Numbered from the stretch's first letter, positions 45,254-54,889 are shown. The stretch: 64,000 nt of DNA from JANELJ01 sp024511395 (GCA_963681975.1 OY820613.1:2294001-2358000), one strand, 5' to 3'. The notes: generated by a model from the letters alone, not told the origin. Made by a program: numbers and translations.

Positions 45254-46009
45254 TCACTGGTTCAATAGAGTCTCAGACATATTATCGAGTCTGGCTTTTA
45301 CTGATTGCCAATCAGGCATAAGCATGCCAAGCAACCTATAAAATTTTGGACTATGGTTGTGCTCCCGTAAATGGCAAAGCTCATGCAGTATGACATAATC
45401 GATGCAGTCTCGAGGGGCTTTCACAAGGTGAGGGTTAAGGATGATATGGCCTTTGGGTGAGCAGCTACCCCATTGTCTTTTCATGGTGAGTAACCGAATC
45501 CCTGGTCGTGATATTCGTGCCCATGACGCCTGTTCAACCAGCACCGCCAGCCGGCGCTGAAATGTGTTTTTTGCATGTGCCTTGTACCATTGCCACAATA
45601 AGACTTTAACGGCATCAGGCGATTTATCCACTGTCGCTATGTTTAGGCGACCTCTCAGTAACTTTACTTCTGACGCTGCCCTTGGCGTATGATTAACCTT
45701 CAGCATATACCGGCGTCCCAGATAAAAGTGGCTTTCTCCACTGATATACTGGCGCGGGAACACATCCTGTTGGCGTTCCCAGATTTCTGCAAGGTGCTTC
45801 ACCACCCAGCGCGCACGTTTGCTGACGGCCTGTCTGATCTCTGTGGTTACCGTATCTTCCGGTACATCAACCTGAACAGAACCATTTGGGTGGATATGTA
45901 TAGCAATCTTTCTTCGCCGTAGTTTTTCTCGCTGTGGCAAGTAAATTACCTTATACTGGAATTCATCGTCTCCATATCGACATTTCAGTTGGCTCATCAT
46001 CTCAGGCAT
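45254..46009 (-). CDS. YgjP-like M48 family metallopeptidase
   Basis: A 251-residue protein of the YgjP/DUF45 family. The zinc motif is HELCHLREHNHSPKFYRLL (HExxH plus a third histidine) and is preceded by the typical RQWGSCSPKGHIILNP stretch. Such genes commonly sit beside hsdR in type I restriction-modification loci, as here: the start overlaps the hsdR stop by eight bases. Its role there is not known. The frame is intact although the neighbour hsdR is broken. Confidence 0.9.
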   Translation of the reverse strand: MPEMMSQLKCRYGDDEFQYKVIYLPQREKLRRRKIAIHIHPNGSVQVDVPEDTVTTEIRQAVSKRARWVVKHLAEIWERQQDVFPRQYISGESHFYLGRRYMLKVNHTPRAASEVKLLRGRLNIATVDKSPDAVKVLLWQWYKAHAKNTFQRRLAVLVEQASWARISRPGIRLLTMKRQWGSCSPKGHIILNPHLVKAPRDCIDYVILHELCHLREHNHSPKFYRLLGMLMPDWQSVKARLDNMSETLLNQ

Positions 46010-49000
46010 CCTTTTTTACCAGACCAAGACGTGTGATCTGAATAATCTGCTCAATAATTTCCTTTGCCTTGTCCATACCAATCAGTTTGAATAAGGCTGG
46101 CAACAGTTTCTTGCGGATCTCGGCTTCGATATTCTGTGGGTTGAGTGAATGCTCAGCCACCGTATTGTCCACAATCCTGTCGATATTCAGAGCCTGGTCA
46201 ATATACAACTGATGCTCTTTATCTGAAATATTCTCAAACACATCGTTACCCAGTACGACTCTAAATACACCATAATATGCACTGGCATGGAGATTCTCAG
46301 CCAGTGGTTTCGGTATATCCGGCACAGCTTTTTTTCTACCTGCTCTTCCAGATCATTAAACAGGGCATACTGCTTGTAGGGATGTTCAAATTGAGCCTCT
46401 GCTTCCTTGATAGCCTCTTCAAGTAATTCAGAAAAGATTTTTTGAGCATAAGGATTATCCTGAAGATCCTGCTCAATGGTTTTCTTGATCCGGGTGCGGA
46501 TGATATCGGTTTCGTTACGGGTCTTTTCTTCAGACCAGTCGGCCGGAGCGTCCTTTTTACCCAGCTCATTGACGAGGTAACCCCCCTCAGGTTCCTTGAT
46601 ATCTTCACCAACCACATGCTTGTCAATAATTTTTTTAATACGTGTCGCATAAGCAGAATAATCCACAGTCTCACCCGTATCCTGTAAGGTAATGCGCCTC
46701 AGATTTGTAAAAAACTTCAGGTCGTACTTCCAGGTTTTAATATCCTCTTCAGTGAAGCTACTGTCCTCATAGAAACTGGCAGAACCTAGGGCAATTTCCA
46801 GACAAAGACCAAAATTTTTCACAGCTTCATAAAAATCATCACGAACTTTCTGACGCATATCATATAATTCACCCATCTCATCTTTTTCGTATTGGGGAAT
46901 AAGTACCTGCCGAAACTGTTCCAGATCACCACGGTTTTTCACATCCTTGAACAGTGCCCACAAGGATTCATGCAGCATGGGCAGCTTTTTATACTCAGTG
47001 CTTGTCTGCCGGTAGAGTCCGGCAAGGTCATCGATATCAAAGCCCCCCTGAGTACGTTCTTCGAGTTCCTGATAGGCTTCCAGAGCCGTATCCAGTTCTT
47101 TCAGAATGCCACGATAGTCGATGAGCAGACCAAACTGCTTCTTTTCATGCAGGCGGTTAATACGTGCAATAGCCTGAATAAAGTTGTGATCTCTCAGTGG
47201 CTTGTCAATGTAAAGTACCGCATTGCGGGGTTCATCAAAGCCGGTAAGCAGCTTATCTACAACAATGAGGAGTTGCGGGTCATCTTCTTCTGCAAATCGG
47301 CGCACAACTTCCTTTGTATAGGTTTCATCATTCTGGTTGCCAACATTATCCTGCCACCACTGCTGCAATTCCGGCAACTGGCTCTCATCAACCTCAACAT
47401 GACCTTCACGGGTATCAGGTGGTGATATCACCACAGCACTGGACAATAGTCCAATTTCATCCAGATACTTTTTATAGCGTATAGCCGAGAGTTTACTGTC
47501 CGTTGCCAGTTGCCCCTTCATGCCATCAGGAATATTTTTAGTAAAATGGTCTGAGATATCATGAGCAATCAATTCGATACGGCTTTCCGATTGATAAACA
47601 GCGCCTTTTTTGGCAAATTTCTTTTTCAGATCGGCCTTTTGTTTGTCTGTAAGCCCTTCAGTGATGCGATCAAACCACTTGTCGATTGCTTTGGCGTTAG
47701 TGCCCAGTTCCGGAATGCGTTCCTCATAGAGCAACGGTGTTACCGTACCATCTTCCACAGCCCGTTGCATGGTATAGGCATGTAGGATAGGGCCAAATTT
47801 GTTGGTGGTCTTGTCCTTGTGTAGCAGCGGCGTGCCAGTGAAGGCTATAAAAGCAGCATTGGGCAGTGCCTGTCGCATACGCTGATGAGTTTCCCCCCCC
47901 CCCATGACTGCGATGCCCTTCATCCACCAGCACAATAATATCCGAGCTTGGGTTATAGCATTCCGGCTGTTTGGCTGCCATGGCAAACTTATTGATAATG
48001 GAAAACAGAATCCGCTCAACTCCCTTGCCAATTCATTCTGCAAGATCCTTGCCAGTACGCGCTTTGGCCCGTTCAATATCACGGGCAGTAGCCAGTGCAC
48101 CAGCATTAGCGAATACTTTGCTGAGCTGGTTTTCCAGATCGATGCGGTCGGTCACCACAACAAAGCGACACTGTTTCAAAGCCTCATGCAGAATCAATGC
48201 CCTGGCCATAAAAACCATAGTAAACGACTTGCCTGAGCCAGTGGTGTGCCAGATGACACCACCTTCACGGACACCATGCCTGTCCCTTTCGCTGACGCGC
48301 TCGATAAGACGCCTGATGCCAAAATATTGCTGATAGCGGACAGCAATTTTACCGCTGCGTTTATCAAACAAAATGAAAAAGCGGATAAAATCCAGCAGCC
48401 GATCCGGGCGCAGCAGGCTGATAAGCAAGCGATCCTGCCCAGTGGGCAGTAGCTTGCCCTGGGCACGTTGCTCATCAAAATACTGACGCATCCAATGGGG
48501 GCGATGGCCGAAAAGAGCCTCTTTCTGCGTATCATCCGGCTCGGCATTCTTAACTTTGTCAAAGACTGCTTCAACCAGATCTTCTTCCCGCCACAGCGCC
48601 CAGAATTTAGCCGGTGTACGGGTGGTGCCATAACGACCATCCAGACCATTAACTGAGAACAATAGCTGGGAATAGGCAAACAGATTCGGAATCTCGGTCA
48701 CACCCTGATTACGAAGTTGTTGAGAAATGCCTTCCTTGATCATATTCTTGTGAGGGTTGTGTAGATCAGGGCGTTTGGCTTCGATCACCACCAAAGGAAT
48801 ACCATTAACAAAGCAGACAATATCTGGTCGGCGCAAGCTGGTACCTGCCGCATTCAGCACCTCAAATTCATCAGTGACATGAAACTGGTTGTTGTCGATA
48901 GTACTCCAGTCAATGATGTGGATGGTAGGTTGTGCCTTTTTGCCATCAATAAACTCGGTAACGGTAATGCCCAGGGTTAAACGGTCATAGAGCCGTTCAT

Positions 49001-49274
49001 TGGCTGTCAGCAATCCTTCACCGAGACCATGCGAGGCAAACTGGCGCACGATTTCATCAATGGCATTATTAGAAAGAGGATATTCTTTTCCCTTCCAACT
49101 AAAACGGCGCTTGCGTAACTCACTAATTAAAATTTCACGCAGCAAAACCTCACCGGTATTGCTGCCACGCTGTTTCATGGCCGCTTCAGGGGGCAAGTAG
49201 GTATAGCCCATGCTCATCAATACCTGCAAGGCGGGAATATGGGAGCTGAAAAGCTCTTTTGTTTCAGGGATCAT
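46002..49274 (-). pseudogene. hsdR: Type I restriction enzyme subunit HsdR, three lesions
   Basis: Reconstructed from 49274 to 46002 it is about 1090 residues. The nuclease domain has RRPDIVCFVNGIPLVVIEAK (P-D...E-x-K); the motor has HTTGSGKSFTMVF, FVVVTDRIDLENQL and IIVLVDEGHRSH, and FTGTPLL and VVDKLLTGFDEPRN further on. Lesions: (1) a TGA at 48033-48035 in LAE-stop-IGKG, where arginine is common, so CGA to TGA; (2) an 11-base G run at 47893-47903 after DEGHRSH where seven or ten G would be in frame; (3) a run of seven A near 46331 where eight are needed, after EQVEKK. No hsdM or hsdS is in the window. It is certainly inactive as read. Confidence 0.93.
47893..47903. repeat. 11-base C/G homopolymer in hsdR
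   Basis: On the coding strand CAT is followed by eleven G and then AAACTCATC. It encodes the His-Gly-Gly-Glu that follows the DEGH box, and the actual length is one base out of frame. Long G tracts of this kind change length readily during replication, but they are also prone to sequencing error. Confidence 0.85.
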
Positions 49275-49281
49275 AATTCGG

Positions 49282-49910
49282 TTACCATAAAGGATGTTCT
49301 ACCCATTGGTCAGGGAATCCCATCGCTGCTGCCCAGCGGGGTATTGCAGTAACAGGGCCTAAGAGTTTAAAAATAGCCTCCTGCCAGTCATTGCCATTAC
49401 CACTCACTTTGAGCAGATGATTCAATATCAGAAGAATAATAAAAATACGGTCGTTCCTGGGCGTGTGAGGTGGTATCCATTCTTCCGTCAAGCCTTGCTG
49501 TCTTGGGCGTATAGCAAGTTCTCTGTTCCATAGTCGGCTATGGTGGGCGCAGATGTTACGGATATACGTCAACACATGCATCCATGTCCATCAATGCTTT
49601 GGGGTGAAGTAAATAGGCGTCCGCCACTTTGCGCTTATCCTTATATCTCAAACCTTTATAAAGTCTTGAGAGTAAACCAAAGGAGATGATCTCTGTAGCC
49701 ATCCAGACAGGTACTCTGGGAAACCCTTGATAAGATAGTTGAAAATGACGGATAAATTCTTCCCTGGAATATTGGGCTTCTTTATCCAGTCGGCTCAACC
49801 ATTCTGCATGTTTGAACTGTGGATGAAAATTCTCCTCATCCACATGACCAAAAGCACCATAGGCGTGTGCAAGCACATAGGTCAAGCAGGCACGAATAGA
49901 AACTTCAATA
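49282..49910 (-). pseudogene. Abi_2-family (AbiD/AbiF-like HEPN) abortive infection protein, truncated
   Basis: The open frame at the IS border reads EVSIRACLTYVLAHAYGAFG, then NFHPQFKHAEWLSRLDKEA, and after a frame change MHVLTYIRNICAHHSRLWNR. The R-N-I-C-A-H-H is the R-x4-6-H RNase-type motif of HEPN proteins, and C-A-H-H-x-R-L-W is characteristic of the Abi_2 family of phage-exclusion proteins. The first 80 or so residues are missing at the IS junction. A single extra A (GACATGGATG for GACTGGATG, near 49582) breaks the frame. It ends eight bases before hsdR. Confidence 0.85.
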
Positions 49911-51408
49911 GTTCAACCTGAATAATACCGTTTTAAGTCTGACATCAAGCCAGGTTTAAAGCGGCTGATTGTTCTGGTTTGATAAAATATCCCATCAAAC
50001 CGGAAATAATTTTGAGCCACAAAAGCCGGAGCTTATTGAGGCTCTTTCTTAAGTTATGTCCAGCGGCTACCATAACCACATTAATGGCATCACCGACTGC
50101 ACCTTTGAGGTAGCAGCGGTCTAAACGGCCATCATTTTTCATATGACCAATTTCAGGCTCAATCGCACTGCGCCGTTTTAATGCCTTTTTAATACTTCGG
50201 GTAACGCCTCGCTTCTGACCTGAGATAAAAACTTTAGTGTCTTTTACTTCATGTCCACGATAACCCCGGTCAACAAAGCACTGTTCCGGCTGTACGGCTG
50301 TAAACTGTTTTATCTGTTCCAGTTGTGGCAGCAAGGTATGTCCATCATAAGGATTGCCCGGACAACTTTGAGCGCCAATAACAAAGCCTTCCTTGTTAGT
50401 TACCGCGATACTGGCTTTAACTCCAAATTCATAAGGCTTATGAGCTTTGCCTTTACTGATACACTCGACTTCCGGTGCATGTAAACTGTAAAGCTTGTTC
50501 TTACTGTGCTGCCCCTGCTCAATTAGTTTCTGAGCCTGTTCCAGTGCCACTTCAAACAATGACTGAATATCAACAGAATAGTTGGGCAGTTGTCGTTCAA
50601 TATCCCGTTTAACACGACCTAAACGGGATTTCAGTTTATTGTTCATTTTCTTCATGCGTTTAAACTGTTTTGCATGTGCATAACGACTGGCCATTAGTAC
50701 ATATTGCGGCCCAACCCGATTATAGTTCTGACGCAGTTTAATACCGTGCTCTTTGGACAGTTTAACCAGGTTTTCTCTGGCTTTGTTCAGGAGCTTTGAA
50801 TCGGTTGGAAAAGCGATGTTCTTTTCCTGTACGGTAGTATCTACCGTGACTTTCTTTAAACTGCCGGGCTTTATGGTTTTACTCTTTAGTCCGGCTTTAA
50901 TGGTTTCAATCAGTAATTTTTCACTGCCTGATTTACCCAGCCGGTTACGCCATTTGGTCATGGTCACAGGGTGTATAGGCATTTTATGCTGAAAGTATTC
51001 TTCACCACAGAAATACTGCCAGTACGGATTTTCTGTCCAGCCTTTTACTACCTGTTCATCCGATAAATCATGCAGGTGTTTCAGGTAATGCAATCCTGCA
51101 ATCAATCGAGTGCGTATGGCAGGAGCACCTTTAGTGGATACAAACAGAGCGCCCCATTCTTTATCAGGACTTTCCCAATCTATGTGTTTTGATAACTTAA
51201 TCAACTCATGGTTTATGTCCAGCATGTTTTCAAGGCGCATCCTGAACAGGTCTTCCTGAGGTATTTTTGGCTGTTTCTCTGGCTTCATTCTGGTCTGGAA
51301 ATTTGCAAGGTAATAAGGCTTATTTTACCAAAAACCTGCAAATTTAACACCCATAATCAAGCAACATTTCTTTATAAATCAATGTGCTATGATTTATTCA
51401 GGTCGGAC
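49911..51408 (-). mobile_element. IS5-family element, copy D (1498 bp, complete)
   Basis: Both ends are intact. The left flank is TCAATA in the Abi_2 gene and the right flank is TAAATA in an IS982 element, so there is no target duplication. This copy is therefore a recombinant of two insertions with loss of everything between. Confidence 0.92.
49945..51288 (-). CDS. IS5-family transposase (copy D)
   Basis: Complete 447-residue frame, nearly identical to copies A and F, with a few changes (for example RNRLGKSG and IEQGQHSK). Catalytic residues are as described for copy A. Confidence 0.92.
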   Translation of the reverse strand: MKPEKQPKIPQEDLFRMRLENMLDINHELIKLSKHIDWESPDKEWGALFVSTKGAPAIRTRLIAGLHYLKHLHDLSDEQVVKGWTENPYWQYFCGEEYFQHKMPIHPVTMTKWRNRLGKSGSEKLLIETIKAGLKSKTIKPGSLKKVTVDTTVQEKNIAFPTDSKLLNKARENLVKLSKEHGIKLRQNYNRVGPQYVLMASRYAHAKQFKRMKKMNNKLKSRLGRVKRDIERQLPNYSVDIQSLFEVALEQAQKLIEQGQHSKNKLYSLHAPEVECISKGKAHKPYEFGVKASIAVTNKEGFVIGAQSCPGNPYDGHTLLPQLEQIKQFTAVQPEQCFVDRGYRGHEVKDTKVFISGQKRGVTRSIKKALKRRSAIEPEIGHMKNDGRLDRCYLKGAVGDAINVVMVAAGHNLRKSLNKLRLLWLKIISGLMGYFIKPEQSAALNLA

Positions 51409-52289
51409 TAAATACAGAGAGTTTTCATATCACTCTCATCTATTCTGATTGTCGGCTTGTCTTTTTTATGACAATAGGCAATCAGAGAACCAATAAGGTT
51501 CAACATAAAACCACTTACGCTTCTATGACGTGAATGTTCAATCTGTGTAATATTTTTTAGCTGATCATTAACCGTTTCAATTATAAAACGTTTTTTCAGC
51601 ATAATCTTATCCCACAATGCAATGGCACGTGGTTTCATGTTTCGTCTGACATTGGTAATAAGCCCGACATCCTGTTCAAACAGTTCATCACTTAAAAGAC
51701 TGGAGACATAGCCTTTGTCACCATAAAGCTTTCCATATAAGTCTTTGGCCATTTCAGGAACCGGTTTTCTGTCATCTACATTACCGGCCGTCAATTTAGT
51801 GGCCAGTATTTCACCTTTATGATTAATGATCAGGTGAACTTTAAACCCATAGAACCACCCCATGGTCGATTTGCCTCGCTGAGCAACACCATCAAAGACT
51901 TTATGCCTGGGTATGCGAATGTTTTGGCATACTTTAATGCTGCTCGCATCAACAAAGGCAATTCCGGTGGGCTTTCCTTTGCAATGAGTAAAGTAAGCGC
52001 ATAATGGCACCAGTACCGATGACATCACTCACAGGAAACGGCTATAGCTCAATAAATTTGGAAACTCTTTCCTAAGATGTTGATGCACATGGCATAAATA
52101 ATAACTCTTAAAATCTTTGTAATGTGACTGATGAAAGTTAATCAGGATAGTCATCAGTTCACCGGGGCTCATTACACCTTGTCGTCTTCTCTTTTTATCA
52201 CCGGATTCCAGCAGTGTTTTTTCCCATTCAGGATAAAAGAACTGGTTGAAATCATCAATATTACAATACAATTCATCTATAGTAGTCAC
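51408..52289 (-). pseudogene. IS982-family transposase with in-frame TGA (copy 1)
   Basis: The N-terminal 86 residues (MTTIDELYCNIDDFNQFFYP to LLSYSRFL) are followed by TGA at 52029-52031 and then, in the same frame, VMSSVLVPLCAYFTHCKGKP to the end. The joined length of about 293 residues is normal for IS982. Catalytic residues are plausible at IAFVDASSIKVC and YGDKGYVSS. The other long copy (61124-62005) has the same TGA. Confidence 0.88.
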
Positions 52290-52394
52290 TTGCCTGTTCC
52301 TTGTTCAAATTCATTTGATTTGGTCATTAAATGATCTGATCGAGAAACAGGCATTTAGTTCAATATTTTTTAGTTCTTATCCAGAATTCAGGTT
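51409..52394 (-). mobile_element. IS982-family element, copy 1, one end replaced
   Basis: It matches the full copy at 61090-62110 except that the transposase 3' side is cut at TAAATACAGAGAG by IS copy D. The other end (TTCTTATCCAGAATTCAGG, inverse of the element's other terminus) is intact at 52394. About 35 bp of one end is missing. Confidence 0.88.
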
Positions 52395-52485
52395 AAATAG
52401 TACGCATACTATTTTTCAATGCTGTTAAAACAGGCGATAACGCAGTTGATAGTGAAAAACAGTATATATTTAGGGGTTACTTCTG

Positions 52486-52511
52486 GTACAAAATATTAAA
52501 ATATTTTGTAC
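52486..52511. repeat. Palindrome between IS982 and IS30
   Basis: GTACAAAATATT and its exact inverse AATATTTTGTAC are separated by AA. It lies 20 bp outside the IS30 end in the stretch between two insertion sequences, which otherwise shows nothing coding. It could be an operator-like site or a remnant of another element's end. Confidence 0.75.
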
Positions 52512-52534
52512 TAAGTCAAATATAAATCGCGGAT

Positions 52535-53530
52535 TCAACTCTGAAGTGCAGCACATGAAATTCCGGTTCTTGCAAATGATTTCTGCATTGCCTGGGATGG
52601 AGTAAGAAAGTTAAGACTCTTTCCTGGTCTATTATTCAGTTTTTCCATCACGTTGTAAACCTCTTCATCAGTCACTGTTTTAAAATCTGTATTTTTAGGA
52701 AAATATTGTCTTATCAAACCGTTCGTATTTTCATTCAGGCCACGTTCCCAGGAGGAGTATGGGTGGGCGAAATAAAAAGCAGTATCAAGTTCTTTACTAA
52801 TCTTTTCATGATAAGCAAACTCTTTTCCATTGTCTGCTGTAATACTATGGAGTCTGTCTTTAAATGGCTCCAATAGCTGGATTGTCGCCTGAGTTACCCG
52901 GTCAGCACGTTTACCATTCACTTTAGCAACCAAAGTGTAGAGCGTTTTTCTTTCCACAATGGTGACCAAAGCTCCACTATGGCCTTTACCAATGACGGTA
53001 TCAATTTCCCAGTCGCCAACCCGCCTTTTATCATCAATCATTCCGGGACGCTTATCTATAGAAACCCTGTTAACTATCTGCCCACGGCTGTGCTTGCCAT
53101 TGCTTCTGCGTTTTTGGTATTTCTTTCCCTGACACCTTAAATACTGGTATAAATCGCCACCTTGTTTTTTGTCATTCCATATATACTGATAAATGCGCTC
53201 ATGACTGATAGCTATACTCTTATCCTTTAACAACCAAGCGGATATCTGTTCCGGACTCCATTGCTGCTGAGATAATTTTTCCTCAACAATCTCAATCAAA
53301 GCCTTCGTCATTTTAACGGCTTTAGAAGCAAGCTTTCGCCGCTCAACGGCTTTTTTATGCGCCTGTTTGGGTCGGTAACCACGCAGTCCTGTATTACGCT
53401 TAAGCTCCCGGCTTATTGTGGATTTATTAACTCCGATTTGCCGGGCAATTTCAGTCTGAGTGAAATCCATTTTATTTAGTTGAAAAATGTAGTATCTTTG
53501 TTCCTGTGTCAACTGTTTGTATGTTCTCAT
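52535..53530 (-). CDS. IS30-family transposase
   Basis: A 331-residue, intact frame. The N-terminal helix-turn-helix (FTQTEIARQIGVNKSTISRE) is followed by the second DNA-binding region (WSPEQISAWL, ISHERIYQYI) and the DDE domain: D in GDWEIDTVIGKGHSG, D in ITADNGKEFAYHE, and E in WERGLNENTNGLIRQYFPK, all exact IS30 signatures. The stop codon lies within the terminal repeat. Confidence 0.95.
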   Translation of the reverse strand: MRTYKQLTQEQRYYIFQLNKMDFTQTEIARQIGVNKSTISRELKRNTGLRGYRPKQAHKKAVERRKLASKAVKMTKALIEIVEEKLSQQQWSPEQISAWLLKDKSIAISHERIYQYIWNDKKQGGDLYQYLRCQGKKYQKRRSNGKHSRGQIVNRVSIDKRPGMIDDKRRVGDWEIDTVIGKGHSGALVTIVERKTLYTLVAKVNGKRADRVTQATIQLLEPFKDRLHSITADNGKEFAYHEKISKELDTAFYFAHPYSSWERGLNENTNGLIRQYFPKNTDFKTVTDEEVYNVMEKLNNRPGKSLNFLTPSQAMQKSFARTGISCAALQS

Positions 53531-53640
53531 AAGTCGCTTTACTCTTGCCGGAGAAAATGGCTGAGCTTATAAGCAGTTGGCCATTTTTTCCAGTACTTTT
53601 AGCTGTACTTATGATTGTTTCAGCTACGCCATCAGGGCGC

Positions 53641-53715
53641 ATCGCCGGTTCATGTAATACCTGTGGTGACCTTCGCTGAGCTCGCTTCACCACAGGTATT
53701 ACATGAACCGGCGAT
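53641..53715. repeat. 29-bp perfect inverted repeat in the IS30 leader
   Basis: Arms 53641-53669 (starting ATCGCCGGTTCATG) and 53687-53715 are exact inverse copies, separated by 17 bases. No T-run follows. It lies 110-185 bp upstream of the IS30 transposase start and would form a very stable RNA hairpin in transcripts of either strand. Confidence 0.92.
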
Positions 53716-53768
53716 ATTCAGTAAATATCATAAATACAACCTGGTTAAGTTGCACTTATGAGTTGAAT

Positions 53769-54887
53769 CTAAGAATGATATTGCTCTGGCTCTTTCTGAA
53801 CGCTGAACACTTTCTTTAACGCTTTTAAAAACGCCTCATTTTCTTCCGGCTTACCGATAGTTACCCTTAGGCACCCTGCCAGCGGCCCTGAGGTGTCCGG
53901 GAAGCGTTTAATCAGGACTTTGTCCTGTTTTAGGGACTCGAAGATCTGGTCTGAGTCTCTGGTTAATACTTTGAACAGGATGAAGTTGGCATTGCTGGGG
54001 TATTGTTTGATGTCTTCTATTTCAGCCAGTGCCTGTTTCATTGTTTCTCTGTCCTGGCAGATTTGATCGGTTTGCTGTTTTAATATATCGCTATGCTGCA
54101 GAGCAAATTCGGCACTGTACTGGGTCAGGACATTGATATTATAGGGTAGTCTGATTTTATCAAATTCATTGAGCCAGTCTGCCGGACCGCTGAGTATGCC
54201 TAGGCGCAGGCCGGCCAGGCCCATTTTAGATACGGTGCGCATAACGACCAGGTTATTATATTCCTTTAACATGGGCATAAAACTGTGTCCTGCAAAGACG
54301 TGATAGGCTTCATCCACCACGACCAGTCCGCCAGATTTTTCAATAAGCGTGCGGACATCCTGTTCGGTAAATAAATTACCTGTGGGGTTATTGGGATAAG
54401 CCAGGAAAATAACGGCCGGATTATATTCTTCAATAGCCTGAAGCATGGCCGGCATGTCCAGTTGAAAGGCACTGTTCAGCGGTACGGACTGATAACGCAT
54501 ATTGGTAAAGCGCGCAATCATGTCATACATAACAAAGGTCGGCTCCGATGCCATTACTACGGCACTAGGCTTTGCCAGCGCCATACAGATGATCTGAATC
54601 AGCTCATCGGAGCCATTACCCACAATGGATCGCATACCTGAAGGCACAGCCATGACCTGTTCAAGTCGTCGGGTAAGTTTGGCGGCTGATGGATCAGGAT
54701 AACGGTTGACGGCGATATTTTTCAGGCCATCCAGCCATTGCTCCTGCATCTCCTGTGGCCAGAGATAGGGATTTTCCATGGCATCGAGTTTTATCATATT
54801 GCCCGGTTCAGGCACATGATAGGCCGATAAAGCCTGAATTTCTTCTCTGACTACTGCTCTTGCTATTTGTTTTACCCGGTCAGACAT
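53769..54887 (-). CDS. hisC: Histidinol-phosphate aminotransferase
   Basis: A class I/II aminotransferase of histidine synthesis, 372 residues. The PLP lysine is Lys221 in TVSKMGLAGLRLG; AYPNNPTGN and VVDEAYHVF are the family motifs before it, and GCLRVTIGKPEEN follows. The last 13 residues (FSVQKEPEQYHS) come from a heptamer-family repeat and the stop codon touches the IS30 end, so the natural C-terminus has probably been altered. The start lies two bases after hisD. Confidence 0.95.
   Translation of the reverse strand: MSDRVKQIARAVVREEIQALSAYHVPEPGNMIKLDAMENPYLWPQEMQEQWLDGLKNIAVNRYPDPSAAKLTRRLEQVMAVPSGMRSIVGNGSDELIQIICMALAKPSAVVMASEPTFVMYDMIARFTNMRYQSVPLNSAFQLDMPAMLQAIEEYNPAVIFLAYPNNPTGNLFTEQDVRTLIEKSGGLVVVDEAYHVFAGHSFMPMLKEYNNLVVMRTVSKMGLAGLRLGILSGPADWLNEFDKIRLPYNINVLTQYSAEFALQHSDILKQQTDQICQDRETMKQALAEIEDIKQYPSNANFILFKVLTRDSDQIFESLKQDKVLIKRFPDTSGPLAGCLRVTIGKPEENEAFLKALKKVFSVQKEPEQYHS
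53788..53813. repeat. Heptamer-family repeat inside the hisC 3' end
   Basis: On the coding strand it reads AGTGTTC, AGCGTTC, then AGAAAGAGCC, so it contains both heptamer variants and the tail found at 5161. It is translated as VFSVQKEP near the end of HisC. Confidence 0.85.
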
Positions 54888-54889
54888 TT

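Larger units (their letters stand above)
52532..53769 (-). mobile_element. IS30-family element (1238 bp)
   Basis: The inverted ends are GATTCAACTCTGAAGTGCA (52532) and the inverse of GATTCAACTCATAAGTGCA (53769), with two mismatches. The right end meets the hisC stop codon. Flanks do not form a target repeat (GCG and TAA), so rearrangement next to it is likely. A 29-bp perfect hairpin lies in its leader. Confidence 0.87.

Noticed and set aside
42528..51408. IS copies C and D as the ends of a composite transposon carrying greB, ygjP, hsdR and the Abi gene
   Set aside because: Both lie in the same orientation, but C lacks its right end and the outer flanks (TATATA and TAAATA) do not form a duplication. 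Copy D's flanks come from two insertions. The island is better explained by the recombinase remnants and synteny.
48033..52031. UGA as a sense codon (in hsdR and in IS982)
   Set aside because: Several intact core genes, such as degS and mlaE, end with TGA at the proper place, and no core gene has an internal TGA. The TGA codons are in decaying accessory genes.
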